This document shows positions 51,857 to 62,100 of a stretch of 64,000 nt of DNA, one piece after another. A program made the translations under genes and the position numbers. Source of the DNA: Silicimonas sp963779765 (GTDB taxonomy: Bacteria; Pseudomonadota; Alphaproteobacteria; Rhodobacterales; Rhodobacteraceae); the NCBI GenBank assembly GCA_963779765.1, contig CAVZZP010000001.1, positions 310,001-374,000 on the forward strand, given 5' to 3'. Each line of letters opens with the position of its first letter. The stretch's first letter is position 1. The notes beneath the pieces were generated by a model. That model was not told where the DNA came from, did no database searches, and saw only the letters and a program-made list of their open reading frames with translations.

Positions 51857-52877
51857 GTGCCTCGCCTCCCCTTCGGAGAGGCGGTGGAGCTTGCGCGAAG
51901 CCGCGTTCGACCGGGCGGGTGTCGGGGAAGACGATGCGGGCCTCGCCGCGTCGATGCTCGCCGAGGCCGAGGGCATGGGGATCGTCACGCACGGGTTGTC
52001 GCGGGTCGAGACCTATGTCGGCCGCATTGAAGCGGGCGGGATCGACGCCAGTGCCGTCGTCTCTGTCGAATCTCCCGCCCCGGCTCTGCGACGGCTCGAC
52101 GGGGCGAACGGGCTTGGCCCGGCCATCGCCGAACGCGCACGTCTCGCGGCTTCCGAGGCGGCTCGATCCTGCGGCGTGGGGATGGCGGTCGTTCGGCGCG
52201 TCAGCCACGTCGGCGCCTTGGCTCCGCTTCTCCGGCGTGCGGCTGACGACGGCTTCGCCGCGATCGTCACGACCAACACCGCGCCGATGCTCGCACCGGC
52301 GGGCGGACGTGAGGCGCGGATCGGGAACGCTCCCATAGGCCTTGCGGTGCCCGACCCGGGCGGACGGCACCTGATCCTCGACATGGCGCTGTCGACCGTC
52401 TCGCGGTCGCGCATCAGGTCTGCCGCCAAAGCGGGTGAGTCCATCCCAGAGGACTGGGCGACCGACGAACAAGGCCGTCCCACTACCGACCCGTCGCGTG
52501 CGCTGACCGGCATTCTGCGCGCCATCGGCGGCGACAAGGGGGCGAACTTCGCGCTTGGACTCGACCTGATGCTGGCGACGCTGGCGGGGGCGGCGATGCT
52601 GACCGAGATCCCGAATGCGGCCGAGACGCCGGACAGCCCGCAGGGGCTTGGTCTGATGATCGTCTTGATCGACGCGGAACGGTTGCGACCGGCCGAGGCG
52701 CGAGCGCGACGGTTCGAAGACGCGCGAGCCATCCTCGCCGGCACGGACCGGCAGAACGAAGACGTGCCGATCCGGCTGCCCGGAGACCGCGCGCTGGCAC
52801 GTCTTGCCGAGGCTCGCACCGAGGGTCTCGACCTGTCGGACGACTGCCTCGCAATGCTGCACCGCCTGGGCGGCTGA
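51857..52877 (+). pseudogene. Ldh2-family dehydrogenase (second copy), one frameshift
   Basis: This NAD(P)-dependent 2-hydroxyacid dehydrogenase probably starts at GTG 51857. The N-terminus reads VPRLPFGEAVELARS. A single extra C at 51901-51902 then shifts the frame, and FDRAGVGEDDAGLAASML follows. Family features are GMGIVTHGLSRVETYV, RVSHVGALAPLLRRAADDG, ARIGNAPIGLAVPDPG, LILDMALSTVSRS and GDKGANFALGLDLML. Repair gives 339 residues. Ldh2-family members oxidise malate, sulfolactate, ureidoglycolate or 2,3-diketogulonate-type substrates. Coupling to tctCBA suggests oxidation of the imported acid. Confidence 0.8.
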
Positions 52878-52880
52878 GCC

Positions 52881-54152
52881 TCAGGCCTCGACGATTTCCT
52901 TCATCGCCTGAAGGAACTGCGCCACTTCGGCCTCGGAGTTGTAGTGGCACATCGACACGCGCACGCAGGTGGCGAGGCCCAGCGGATCGAGGATGTTGCC
53001 CGAGTAGTGGTCGGCCTTGCGGGTATGGACGCGGATGCCGCGCTCACGCAGGGCAGTGACGATCTCGGGCGCTTCGCTGCCGCTCAGCGCGAAGGACACC
53101 AGCCCCTCGCGGCGCGGGTTGTCGACGCCGCCGACGATGCGGACGCCAGGCAACTCGGCCAGCCCCGCGAGGTTGCCGGTGCCGTAGAGCATGGCGTCGG
53201 TCAGCCGCTTCTCGTGGTCGTGGATCGCCTCGCCGGCGGCAACGATGCGCGCGCGGCGGTCGGTGGCGTCGGACACCTGCCCGCCAAGCCAGTCGAAGTA
53301 GGCGACGACGTCCGAGAAGGTGGCGTAGGAGCCGGTGTCGCGCGTCCCCATCTCCCACGGCGCGCCGGGCGCGTTCATCAGCGTGTCGTGCGGCAGAGCG
53401 TTCAGACGGTCCGAGACCCAGGCCACCCCGTAGCCATGGCGTGAGAAGACCTTGTAGGGCGAGACGACATAGCCGTCGATGCCGTAGCTCTCGATGTCGA
53501 GACGACCGTGCGCCGCGTGCTGGATGCCGTCGACGATGATGATGCAGTCGGGGGCGACGGCACGGATCGCCCGCGCTATGGCGGCGACGTCGACGCCCAT
53601 GCCGGTGACGGGCGAGGTGTGGACGATGGTGGCGACGCGGGTGTCGGGCGTCAGCGCGTCGGCATAGTTCTCCGGCCCGACCGATCCGGTTTCGTCATCA
53701 TGCGCGACGACGACATGGGTCTTGCCCGCGACACCCGCCCATCTGTCGGCGGCGCTGCGCGAGGCCGGATGCTCCATCGAGCTTCCGACGACGCGACCGC
53801 CCTCGGGCGTGCCGAGACAGGCGACCGAGATCAGGCGGAACAGAAGCTCGGTCCCGCTTTCGCCCACGAAGAACTGGCCTTCAGGCGCATTGAAGAGGAC
53901 GCGCATGTCGTCCTTCGCGCGGTCGATGATGGCGTTCAGCGCCTTGGACGCCGGGTTGTCGCGGCCCTGGTTGTCAGGGATGGCGGCCATCTTCGCCGAT
54001 GTCTCGACCACCGACTTGAGGGTCAGCGCACCGCCGGCGTTCTCGAAGAACACCCGCTCGCCCTCGAAGGGGCAGGTGTCGACATGCGCGAAGCGGTCGC
54101 GGATTTCGGACAGGAGAGCGGTCGAGAAGCCAGCGGCGGCGGTATCCTTCAT
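52881..54152 (-). CDS. Class V aminotransferase, cysteine-desulfurase-like
   Basis: This PLP enzyme has 423 residues from ATG 54152, which overlaps the thioesterase stop as ATGA. The PLP lysine is in VSPYKVFSRHGYG (near residue 234), with Asp/His in IIVDGIQHAAHG and substrate-side VFFENAGGALTLKS. Members include cysteine desulfurases, selenocysteine lyases and alanine-glyoxylate-type enzymes. The catalytic Cys loop of true desulfurases is not obvious. Its place with CoA-pathway genes suggests a lyase or transaminase acting on an amino acid that enters that pathway. It is convergent with the Ldh2 gene, 3 bases apart. Confidence 0.85.
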   Translation of the reverse strand: MKDTAAAGFSTALLSEIRDRFAHVDTCPFEGERVFFENAGGALTLKSVVETSAKMAAIPDNQGRDNPASKALNAIIDRAKDDMRVLFNAPEGQFFVGESGTELLFRLISVACLGTPEGGRVVGSSMEHPASRSAADRWAGVAGKTHVVVAHDDETGSVGPENYADALTPDTRVATIVHTSPVTGMGVDVAAIARAIRAVAPDCIIIVDGIQHAAHGRLDIESYGIDGYVVSPYKVFSRHGYGVAWVSDRLNALPHDTLMNAPGAPWEMGTRDTGSYATFSDVVAYFDWLGGQVSDATDRRARIVAAGEAIHDHEKRLTDAMLYGTGNLAGLAELPGVRIVGGVDNPRREGLVSFALSGSEAPEIVTALRERGIRVHTRKADHYSGNILDPLGLATCVRVSMCHYNSEAEVAQFLQAMKEIVEA

Positions 54153-54610
54153 GGCATCTTCCATGTTGCGGTGGCGAGTGCGGCGAGTTTGCCGTCGGCT
54201 CCGGTCAGGCGGCTCTCCATGAACGAGATCGACCGCCCCTTCTTGATGAACCGCCCCTCGCAGGTGACGCGGCCCTCCATGACGGGGCGCATGAACTGGA
54301 TCTTCATCTCGATGGTGGCGCCGGGTCCGGCCACCTTTTTCGCGAGATGGCCCATCGAGATGTCCATCGCCGTCGCCATGACCCCGCCGTGCAGCGAGCC
54401 CTGCGGATTGCGCAGCATGTCCGTCACCTCGAAGGTCACGCGGCAGCAGTCCTTGTCCGCGTCGGCGGCGTCTTCGGGAAGGTAGTCGAAGCCGAGGTCC
54501 AGGAAGCGGGCCAGGAAGAACGTCTCGAAGTCCTGCGCGTGGCTGTCGAGCGCATCTTCGAAACGCGCGCGGGCGGCGTCGGCGTCGATGCGCCGGGCGT
54601 CATCGGCCAT
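54149..54610 (-). CDS. Hotdog-fold acyl-CoA thioesterase, PaaI-like
   Basis: This 153-residue protein has the PaaI-type segment NPQGSLHGGVMATAMDISMGHLA, where the HGG motif and Asp shape the active site, and the C-terminal strand pattern ISFMESRLTGADGKLAALATATW. It likely hydrolyses an acyl-CoA intermediate or clears dead-end thioesters. Start ATG 54610 lies 3 bases after the enoyl-CoA hydratase stop, and the four minus-strand genes form one operon. Confidence 0.88.
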   Translation of the reverse strand: MADDARRIDADAARARFEDALDSHAQDFETFFLARFLDLGFDYLPEDAADADKDCCRVTFEVTDMLRNPQGSLHGGVMATAMDISMGHLAKKVAGPGATIEMKIQFMRPVMEGRVTCEGRFIKKGRSISFMESRLTGADGKLAALATATWKMP

Positions 54611-54613
54611 GGG

Positions 54614-55400
54614 TCAGGATCCGACGAACTGCGGCTTGCGCTTTTCCAGGAAGGCGCGGCGGCCCTCGACGTAGTCCTGGCTGTCGAAGCATTCCTTCAC
54701 GCGGCGGTCGCATTCGGCCAGATCGCGGGCGCTTTCGTCCTTCAGCGTCTCGCCCACGATGTACTTGACCGAGGCGACGGTCATCGGCGCGTTGCCGGCG
54801 ATGGTTTCGGCCATCTCGGTCGCCGCGGACTCGACCTCGCCGTCAGGGACGACGCGGTTGACCAGCCCCATGACGCGGGCCTCCTCGGCGTCGAAACGGC
54901 GGGCGGTGAAGAAGATCTCCTTGGCGAAGGCCGGCCCGACGACGTCGACCAGCCGCTTGATGCCGGGAAAGCCGTAGCCGAGGCCCAGCTTCGCCGCCGG
55001 GATCGCGAAGCTGGACGAGGTGCCGCAGATCCGCACGTCGCAGCACAGCGCCAGCGCCACGCCGCCGCCGATGCAGAAGCCGTCGATCTGCGCGATGGTG
55101 GGCTTCGGGAAGGCCTCGATCATGTCGTAGACGCGCTTCGTCGTCGCGTTGTACCGCGCGACGCCCTCCTCGCTCGCCCGCTCGCTTTCGAACTTCGAGA
55201 CGTCGGCGCCCGAGACGAAGGCTTTCCCGCCGGCGCCCGACAGGATCAGGATGCGCACGCTCGGCGTCGGACTGGAACCGCGTCACCGCCTCCTCGACCG
55301 CCTCCCACATTTCCAGCGAGACGGCGTTCCGCTTTTCCGGTTGGTTGAAGACGATGCGGGCGATATCGCCCGAGCGTTCGGTGAGGATCTTGTCGGTCAT
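54614..55400 (-). pseudogene. Enoyl-CoA hydratase/isomerase, one frameshift
   Basis: This crotonase-family enzyme begins at ATG 55400 (MTDKILTERSGDIARIVFNQ). After AVTRFQSDAE the frame changes at about 55259-55262; it continues VRILILSGAGGKAFVSGAD, the oxyanion-hole region, then GFCIGGGVALALCCD and KLGLGYGFPGIKRLVD. Removing one base gives a 261-residue protein of normal length. The Glu pair of true hydratases is not clear, so it could be a decarboxylase or isomerase acting with the neighbouring CoA-transferase. Confidence 0.8.
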
Positions 55401-55415
55401 TGGTCGGTTCCTAAG

Positions 55416-56655
55416 TCAGATGGCGCCGGCGGCCTTCAGGGCCTCGATCTCGGCGTCGGAATAGCCGATCTCGGCGAGGATTTCGGCCGAATGCTCCCCC
55501 GCCAGCGGCGGCGGTGTGGCGATGTGGCTGGGTGTGCGGCTCATCAGGATCGGCTGCCCGACAAGCCTGGTTTCACCGCGTTCGCGGCTGTTCACCGGCT
55601 GGGCGAGGCCCAGGTGTTCGACCTGCGGTTCGCGGAAGACCTGCCCGATGTCGTTGATCTCGCCCGCCGGCACGCCGGCGTCGTTCATGGCGTCGACCCA
55701 TTCGGCGGTCGTGCGCGTCAGCGTGATCGCCTCGATCTCTTCGCCGAGAGCGTCGCGGTTGTCCGACCTCGCTGGCGCGGTCTTGTAGCGGTCGTCCTCG
55801 AGCCAGTCATCGCGTCCGAACGCGCGGGCGAAGCGGACCCAGATCTCCTGCCCCGCGACGGCGAGGTTCATGTGGCCGTCCTTGGTCCGGAAGACGCCGG
55901 TCGGAATGGACGTCGGGATGGTTGTTGCCCGCCTGGCCCGGCACCTCGCCGTCCATCAGGTAGCGCGCGGCCTGGAAGTCCAGCATGAAGACCTGCGCCT
56001 GCAACAGCGAGGTCTGGACCCACTGGCCCTTGCCCGACCTCTCGCGCTCGAGAAGCGCGACGAGAATGCCTTGAGCGGCGAATAGCCCGGCGCAGAGATC
56101 CGCGATCGGTATGCCGACGCGCATCGGCCCCTCGCCTGGCTTTCCGGTGATCGACATGAGCCCGCCCATGCCCTGCGCGATCTGGTCGAAGCCGGGACGG
56201 CCAGCCAAGGGGCCGTCTTGCCCGAAGCCTGAAATCGAGGCGTAGACGAGGCCCGCATTCTCTTTCGACAGTGCCGCGTAATCGATACCGAGGCGCGTCT
56301 TCACATCGGGCCGGAAGTTCTCGACCACGACATCCGCAGTCTTCGCGAGGCGATGAAACGCCTCGCGGCCGCCGTCGGTCTTGAGGTCGAGGGTCAGACT
56401 GCGCTTGTTGCGGTGCAGGTTCTGGAAGTCCGGGCCCGAGCGCGGACCGCCCAGTTGCGCCTTGTCGGACGGCGCTTCGATCTTGATGACGTCGGCGCCC
56501 CAATCAGCGAGCTGGCGAACGCAGGTCGGACCGGAACGCACGCGCGTCAGGTCGAGCACTCGGATGCCGCGAAGGGCTTCGCTGGCGACGGGACGCTCTG
56601 CCCCTGCCCCGCCCTGGCCGTCGACGCTGTCGGTCCGGTTCGCGGGCTGCGGCAT
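55416..56655 (-). pseudogene. Class III (CaiB/BaiF) CoA-transferase, one frameshift
   Basis: This enzyme moves CoA between carboxylic acids. From ATG 56655: ALRGIRVLDLTRVRSGPTCV, DVIKIEAP, RNKRSLTLDLKT, VVVENFRPDVKTRLGID and SGFGQDGPLAGRPGFD. After GQAGNNHP an extra G at 55915-55917 shifts the frame; the remainder, GVFRTKDGHMNLAVAG to AEIEALKAAGAI, continues in another phase. Repair gives 412 residues, the family norm. In this operon it would activate the dicarboxylate or a derived acid for the hydratase. The catalytic Asp in the SGFGQDGPL region is present. Confidence 0.83.
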
Positions 56656-56766
56656 GTTGGCTCTCCCGTGGTAATCCTGCGCTGTCTAGAAGTATGACAG
56701 CGATTGAGGATAGGCAATATAAATGTTAATTGTTGACAGAATTCACGCGTCGGGCGAGGAGACGTC

Positions 56767-57465
56767 ATGAGCATTCAGGCCAGGTCCATCGGCGCGGCCC
56801 GCGCCACCCTCGCGGGCGAGGTCAGGTCCGAGATCGAGCGCATGATCGTCGAAGGCGACCTTGCCGCCGGCGAGAAGCTGAACGAACTGGTCCTTTCCAC
56901 CGCCATGGGCGTCAGCCGCGGCACGGTACGCGAGGCGATCCGCTCGCTTGCCAACTCCGGGCTCATCGACCTTATCGCCAATCGCGGCGCCTTCGTCCAC
57001 GAAACCACGCTGGCCGAGGTGCGCAACCTCTACGACCTGCGAGGCGCGATCTTCGCGATGGCCTGCTCGTCGGCGGCGTCGCGTGTGGCTGACGGCGACG
57101 AGCCGAGGCTCGTGCGCGGCATGGACGACAACCTCGACCGCATGAGGGATGCTCTGAAGGATAACGACACCAAGGCCTACTACGCGCTGAACATCGTCTT
57201 CCATGACATGCTGATGGCGGCTGCGGGCAATCCGAAGGCGAAGACGATCTACGACAACCTCGTCAAGGAAATGCACCTCTTCCGGCGGCGCGGCCTGTCC
57301 ATCGCCACCAACATCGCCCGCTCGATCGACGAGCACGAAGTCATCCGCGCCGCCGTCGCCGCGGGAGAGGCCGAAGCGGCGCGCAATGCGGCCCTGGACC
57401 ATATCCGCTCGGGTCTGGGCCGCTACATGAAGATGCTGTCCCAGGATGACCTGGCCGACGGCTGA
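56767..57465 (+). CDS. GntR-family regulator, FadR/FCD subfamily (matB-linked)
   Basis: This 232-residue repressor starts at ATG 56767 behind GAGGAG. It has a winged helix-turn-helix (AGEVRSEIERMIVEGDLAAG, LSTAMGVSRGTVREAIRSL) and an FCD domain with NIVFHDMLMAAAGN and SIDEHEVIRAA. A TTGACA box lies at 56733-56738, but no convincing -10 follows. It lies between matB, 18 bases downstream, and the divergent CoA-transferase operon, so it probably controls both, as MatR does for malonate genes in rhizobia. Confidence 0.9.
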   Translation: MSIQARSIGAARATLAGEVRSEIERMIVEGDLAAGEKLNELVLSTAMGVSRGTVREAIRSLANSGLIDLIANRGAFVHETTLAEVRNLYDLRGAIFAMACSSAASRVADGDEPRLVRGMDDNLDRMRDALKDNDTKAYYALNIVFHDMLMAAAGNPKAKTIYDNLVKEMHLFRRRGLSIATNIARSIDEHEVIRAAVAAGEAEAARNAALDHIRSGLGRYMKMLSQDDLADG

Positions 57466-57483
57466 GAAGGAACGCACTCCGCC

Positions 57484-59001
57484 ATGGCCAATCCGCTTTA
57501 CGACCGTCTCTTTGCGCCACACGACGGACGGGACACGCCCTTCCTGATCCTCGCGGACGGCTCGGTCATCACGCACGCCTCCTTCATCGAGATGGCGGGA
57601 CGGACCGCCGCCGCGCTGTCATCGCTCGGCCTCAAGCCCGGCGACCGGGTCGCGGTCCATGTCCAGAAGTCGCCTGAAGCGCTGGCGCTTTACGCGGCCT
57701 GCATTCGCGCGGGTGTGGTCTTCCTTCCACTCAACACCGCCTACACCCCGCGCGAACTCGATTATTTCGTGACCGACAGTGAAGCCGCGCTTTTCGTCTG
57801 CGATCCGGGTGAGGCCGAGGCGCTGGCCGAGGTCGCGCAGGGCGCGGGGGCGAAGCTTCTGACGCTCGACGGCGACGGGACGGGTTCGCTGTCCGAGGCT
57901 GCCGCCCTGCAGACCTCGACCCTGCCGCCTGCAGCGCGTGACGAAGACGACATCGCAGCACTGCTCTACACCTCCGGCACCACGGGGCGGTCCAAAGGGG
58001 CGATGCTGACGCAGAAGAACCTTCTGTCCAACGCCGAGGCGCTGGTCGAAGCGTGGCGTTTTACATCGGACGATGTTCTGCTTCACGCGCTGCCGATCTT
58101 TCACGCGCACGGCCTCTTCGTGGCGACGAACACGCTACTTCTCGCAGGCGGGTCGCTGATCTTCCTGCCGAAGTTCGATCAGGACGCGGTCATCGCCGCC
58201 CTGCCCCGCGCCACGGCGATGATGGGCGTCCCGACGTTCTACACCCGTCTTCTCGACGACCCGCGCTTCGACAGGGACCTCGTGTCCCACATGCGGCTCT
58301 TCATATCCGGCTCCGCGCCACTTTTGGCGGAAACCCACATCAGGTTTGAGGAACGCACCGGGCATCGCATCCTCGAACGCTACGGCATGACCGAGACCAG
58401 CATGAACACCTCGAACCCCTACGAGGGCGAGCGTCGCGCGGGCACCGTCGGCTTTCCGCTGCCCGGCGTCGAGGCGAAGGTCTGCGATCCGGGGACCGGG
58501 GCCGAGGTCCAGGCAGGCGAAATCGGTGTCCTTCATGTGCGCGGACCGAACGTGTTCAAGGGCTACTGGCGGATGCCGGAAAAGACCAAGGCCGAGCTTC
58601 TGGACGACGGCTTCTTCATCACGGGCGACCTCGCGCAGGTCGACAGTGATGGCTACGTCCACATCGTCGGGCGCGGCAAGGACCTCATCATCTCGGGCGG
58701 CTACAACATCTATCCGAAGGAGATCGAGCTTTTCCTCGATGCCCAGCCCGGCGTGAAGGAAAGCGCGGTCGTCGGCGCGCCTCACCCTGACTTCGGCGAA
58801 ACCGTCGTGGCTGTCATCGTCCCGGAAGACGGGATCGCGCCCGACCTCGCGGCCATCGAGGCCGCGGCACGGACCGAACTTGCGGGCTTCAAGCGGCCCC
58901 GCCGCTTCGAGGTGGTGGACGAGCTGCCCCGAAACACCATGGGCAAGGTGCAGAAGGCCGACCTGCGCGCGCGGTTCGCCGAGGCCTTCACAGCGTCCTG
59001 A
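57484..59001 (+). CDS. matB: Malonyl-CoA synthetase (MatB type)
   Basis: This acyl-adenylate-forming ligase makes malonyl-CoA (or methylmalonyl-CoA) from the free acid, ATP and CoA. Its 505 residues match the size and sequence pattern of rhizobial MatB: LPLNTAYTPRELDYFVTDSE, the AMP motif LLYTSGTTGRSKGAMLT, LHALPIFHAHGLFVATN, ERYGMTETSMNTSNPYEGER, NVFKGYWRMPEKTKAE, GRGKDLIISGGYNIYPKE and the C-terminal lysine in PRNTMGKVQKADL. It is co-transcribed with the GntR gene. A strong terminator follows. Confidence 0.93.
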   Translation: MANPLYDRLFAPHDGRDTPFLILADGSVITHASFIEMAGRTAAALSSLGLKPGDRVAVHVQKSPEALALYAACIRAGVVFLPLNTAYTPRELDYFVTDSEAALFVCDPGEAEALAEVAQGAGAKLLTLDGDGTGSLSEAAALQTSTLPPAARDEDDIAALLYTSGTTGRSKGAMLTQKNLLSNAEALVEAWRFTSDDVLLHALPIFHAHGLFVATNTLLLAGGSLIFLPKFDQDAVIAALPRATAMMGVPTFYTRLLDDPRFDRDLVSHMRLFISGSAPLLAETHIRFEERTGHRILERYGMTETSMNTSNPYEGERRAGTVGFPLPGVEAKVCDPGTGAEVQAGEIGVLHVRGPNVFKGYWRMPEKTKAELLDDGFFITGDLAQVDSDGYVHIVGRGKDLIISGGYNIYPKEIELFLDAQPGVKESAVVGAPHPDFGETVVAVIVPEDGIAPDLAAIEAAARTELAGFKRPRRFEVVDELPRNTMGKVQKADLRARFAEAFTAS

Positions 59002-59019
59002 CATAACCCTCACAAGAAG

Positions 59020-59048
59020 AAACGCCCCGGGACTGGCCCGGGGCGTTT
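59020..59048. terminator. Bidirectional intrinsic terminator after matB
   Basis: A perfect 12-base stem (AAACGCCCCGGG at 59020-59031, complement at 59037-59048) with loop ACTGG ends in TTT on each strand. It separates the convergent matB and beta-helix genes and probably serves both. Confidence 0.85.
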
Positions 59049-59102
59049 GCGTACCGGTGACGCGCGTCCAATACACGGACGCGCGCGCGGTGGGGGATGT
59101 CG

Positions 59103-62100
59103 TCAGGCGGCGTCGAGAAGATCGTCCTCTTCGTCGTCCGGCAGCATGGCCGAGGCCGTCTCGCTGACCACGCCCTGACCCGAGACGAGCGCGTCCCAGA
59201 GAATCCTCGTGGCCCGAGCTGACCGCGTCCTGACCGCCGACCGTCTGGACCGCGACCTTGCCCGACCCGGAGGCCAGCTTCAGCGTCACCGTGTCGGTCT
59301 CGTAGTCGACCACGATCGTCGCGTCGCGCGATCCCAGGCCCGAGACCGACGCCTCGTCGAAGAGACCGATGATCTCGTCGACTTCCATCAGCGTGAAGGC
59401 GCTGCCTGCGCTGGCCGAGAGGCCGGCGAGGTTGATCGACAGGTTCGAAGTCTCCCAGGTCGATGCCGGACTTGACGTCGCTGTCACCGAAGGCGCCCGA
59501 ACGGAACTCGGAGATCGAGCCCAGGTCGCCGTCCCCGGCAAGGAACTCCAGCGTCGCGCCCTCGTGCATGTCGAGGATCGCCAGACCTCCGTCCTCACCG
59601 TCGAAGCCGGCACGGCCACCGCCCGAGACGGACAGCTTGTCGCCGCTCTCGACGTCATACTCGGCGTTGTCGGACGCGAGGATCGCCTGCCCGCCGGTGA
59701 CCGACAGGTCGGCTCCCGACATGGCGCCCGTGTTCACGAAGCGGCCGCCCATGACGTCGATGTCGAGGTTGTCGGCATCCCCGCCTTCGGTCCAGAACTG
59801 GCCCGCCGACGTGATGTCGAGGCTTCCGGCATAGTCGCCGGTGACACCGCCCGCGACGGTCAGCTTGCCGCCGTAGACCTCAAGCTCGCCGTCCGGCCCG
59901 AATTCGAGCTCGTCGATGGTGGCGTTGGTGCCAAAGACGACGTGGTTGCCGCCCAGGTCGACGTCGTCCTCGGCATAGAGGCCGGGAAGATCGTCGGTGC
60001 TCCAGTTCAGGTGGTTGTCCCACCGGACCCCGTCGCCGAGGTCGTTCGGGATGAACCGCAGCGTTTCGGCGCCGTCACGCATGTCGGCGTCGATGCCGAA
60101 GCCTTCCTGGAAGAACTTGATGATGAGGTCGGCGTCGACCACATCCTCGAGCGTGCCGTCGGCCTGCGCCCTCAGATAGTCTGCCAGGTCGCCGATCGTC
60201 GCCGTGTTCGTTCCCAGAAGCTGCGCCGCGAAGCGCTGGATCGTGGTCGCGTCCATGACGGACGGGTCCAGACCCTCGACGTTCACGTCGACATCCTTGT
60301 CGGGATAATCGAAAGCGCGCGAGCCCATCCAGTTCCAGACGATGGTGTCGTTGTAGTAGGGGTCGATGGAGCGGTTGGCGTCGTTGATCCAGTACTTGTA
60401 ATCCAGCTCGGACGGATCGTCCGGGTTGGAGAGGTGCGCGACCACGTTGTCCACGAGCGAGGTCATCATCGCGTCGTCCGTGAGGCCGAGCGTGAAGGCT
60501 CCGATCATGTCGGCGTCCTTGTGGGCGCCCGAGGTCACGATGTTGCCGCTGAGCAGCGAGTAGTACCCGACGTAGCCCGCGTCCTTGTAGTCTCCGCCGA
60601 CCGTGGCGAAAGCCGCGTTGTTGTCGATGAAGACGTTGTCCTCGATGAAGCCGCCCGGACGCACCTGAGCGCCGAAGGACGAGGCCCGCATCGAGATCGA
60701 GTCGCGGAGCGTGATGTCGGTGTTGTCGTTACCGATGTACATGTTGTGGCTGTACATCGTGGGGGGCTGCGGCGAGGACGCGTTCTGGCCGGTGAAGCCC
60801 TCTTCGTAGCCGTTCAGGTCGAAGAAGTTGCCTTCGAGCAGCAGCGCCGTTGTTGAAGTTGGCGAAGATGCCCTGGGCGCGATCCCACGACCCCTGCCAT
60901 TCGGCGTTGACCGGGTCTTCGTTGTGGACGTCCGTGAAGTCCGAGTTTCGGACCGTCACGCCGTCCTGACGCATCACGACCATCTCGACGTACTTCACGC
61001 TGATGTCGTCGAAGATGACGTTCGCGCCGTCGGACTGGAAGGTCACGCCGCCGTGGAACTCGAGTCCCTGAACGACGAGGTTGGTGCTGCCTTCGCCGTT
61101 CTGAAGGAACTCCTCGGTCAGGATCGGCTTGTCGCCCGAGCCGTAGGCTCCGACGTAGAGCGGGTGCAGCGGGTCTTCGCCGTCGGTGTCGCGGATCAGG
61201 ACGCGACCGAGATCGTCGTAGGTGTAGCCGCGCTCGAACAGAAGCCAGTTCGACGTTTCCGAGCCGCGCGGCGTCGCCGCGTGCCAGAGCGCCATGCCGG
61301 CGTCCTCGGCGAGCGCCGTGCCTTCGCTCTGGCCATAGTTGCCGTTCGCAAGAAGCCACTCGCCGGTGACCTCGCTCACGCTCATGCCTTCGGCACGGGC
61401 GATGTCGGCCAGCGACAGCGCGTCGCTCGACCCCGAGACGTAGACCTTGGTGTGGTTCTCGCCCGCTTCGACGACGACGTTGTCGTTCTCGTCGGTCTCG
61501 AGCATGTAGTGCGACGTGCCGGTGGCCCAGCCAGCGGCCTGTTCGCCCTGGACCACCCGCATGTTGACGGTGTGGCTGGTCGTGCTGCCGTCAGTGTGCG
61601 TCGCCTCGTAGCGGAAGCTCTGCGATCCGGTGAAGGTCTCGCCGGTCATCACGAGGGCGAGGGTGCCGTCGGGGTTCACCGTGACATGTCCATTGGCCAC
61701 GTCCGAAATGATCCGGACGGCGGTGACGTCGTCGCCCACGGCGTCGAGCGTGTGGGTGCGTCCGGCTACCACCTCGATGGTGCCGTTGACGACGATCGGA
61801 TCCGTCTCGGCGCCGTCGCTGTTCGTCGATTGGCCGGGATTGGTGATGTCGATCGGGTCGTCGCTGCCGCCAGTGGGTTCCTCCGGCTCTTCGGTCGGGA
61901 CCTCGTTGGTCGGCTCCTCGACGGGTTCCTCGACAGGCTCCTCTTCGACAGGCTCCTCTTCGACCGGCTCTTCGGTCGGGACTTCATTCGTCGGCTCTTC
62001 GACCGGCGTCTCCTCCACCGGTTCGTCGACGGGCTCTTCGGTGGGTTCCTCGGTCGGGACCTCGTTGGTCGGCTCTTCGACGGGGGTCTCGTCGACGGGC

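Noticed and set aside
48779..52877. TctABC plus Ldh2 as a sulfolactate pathway
   Set aside because: The pairing resembles sulfolactate loci, but no sulfolactate sulfo-lyase, cysteate lyase or sulfoacetaldehyde acetyltransferase gene is present in the window.
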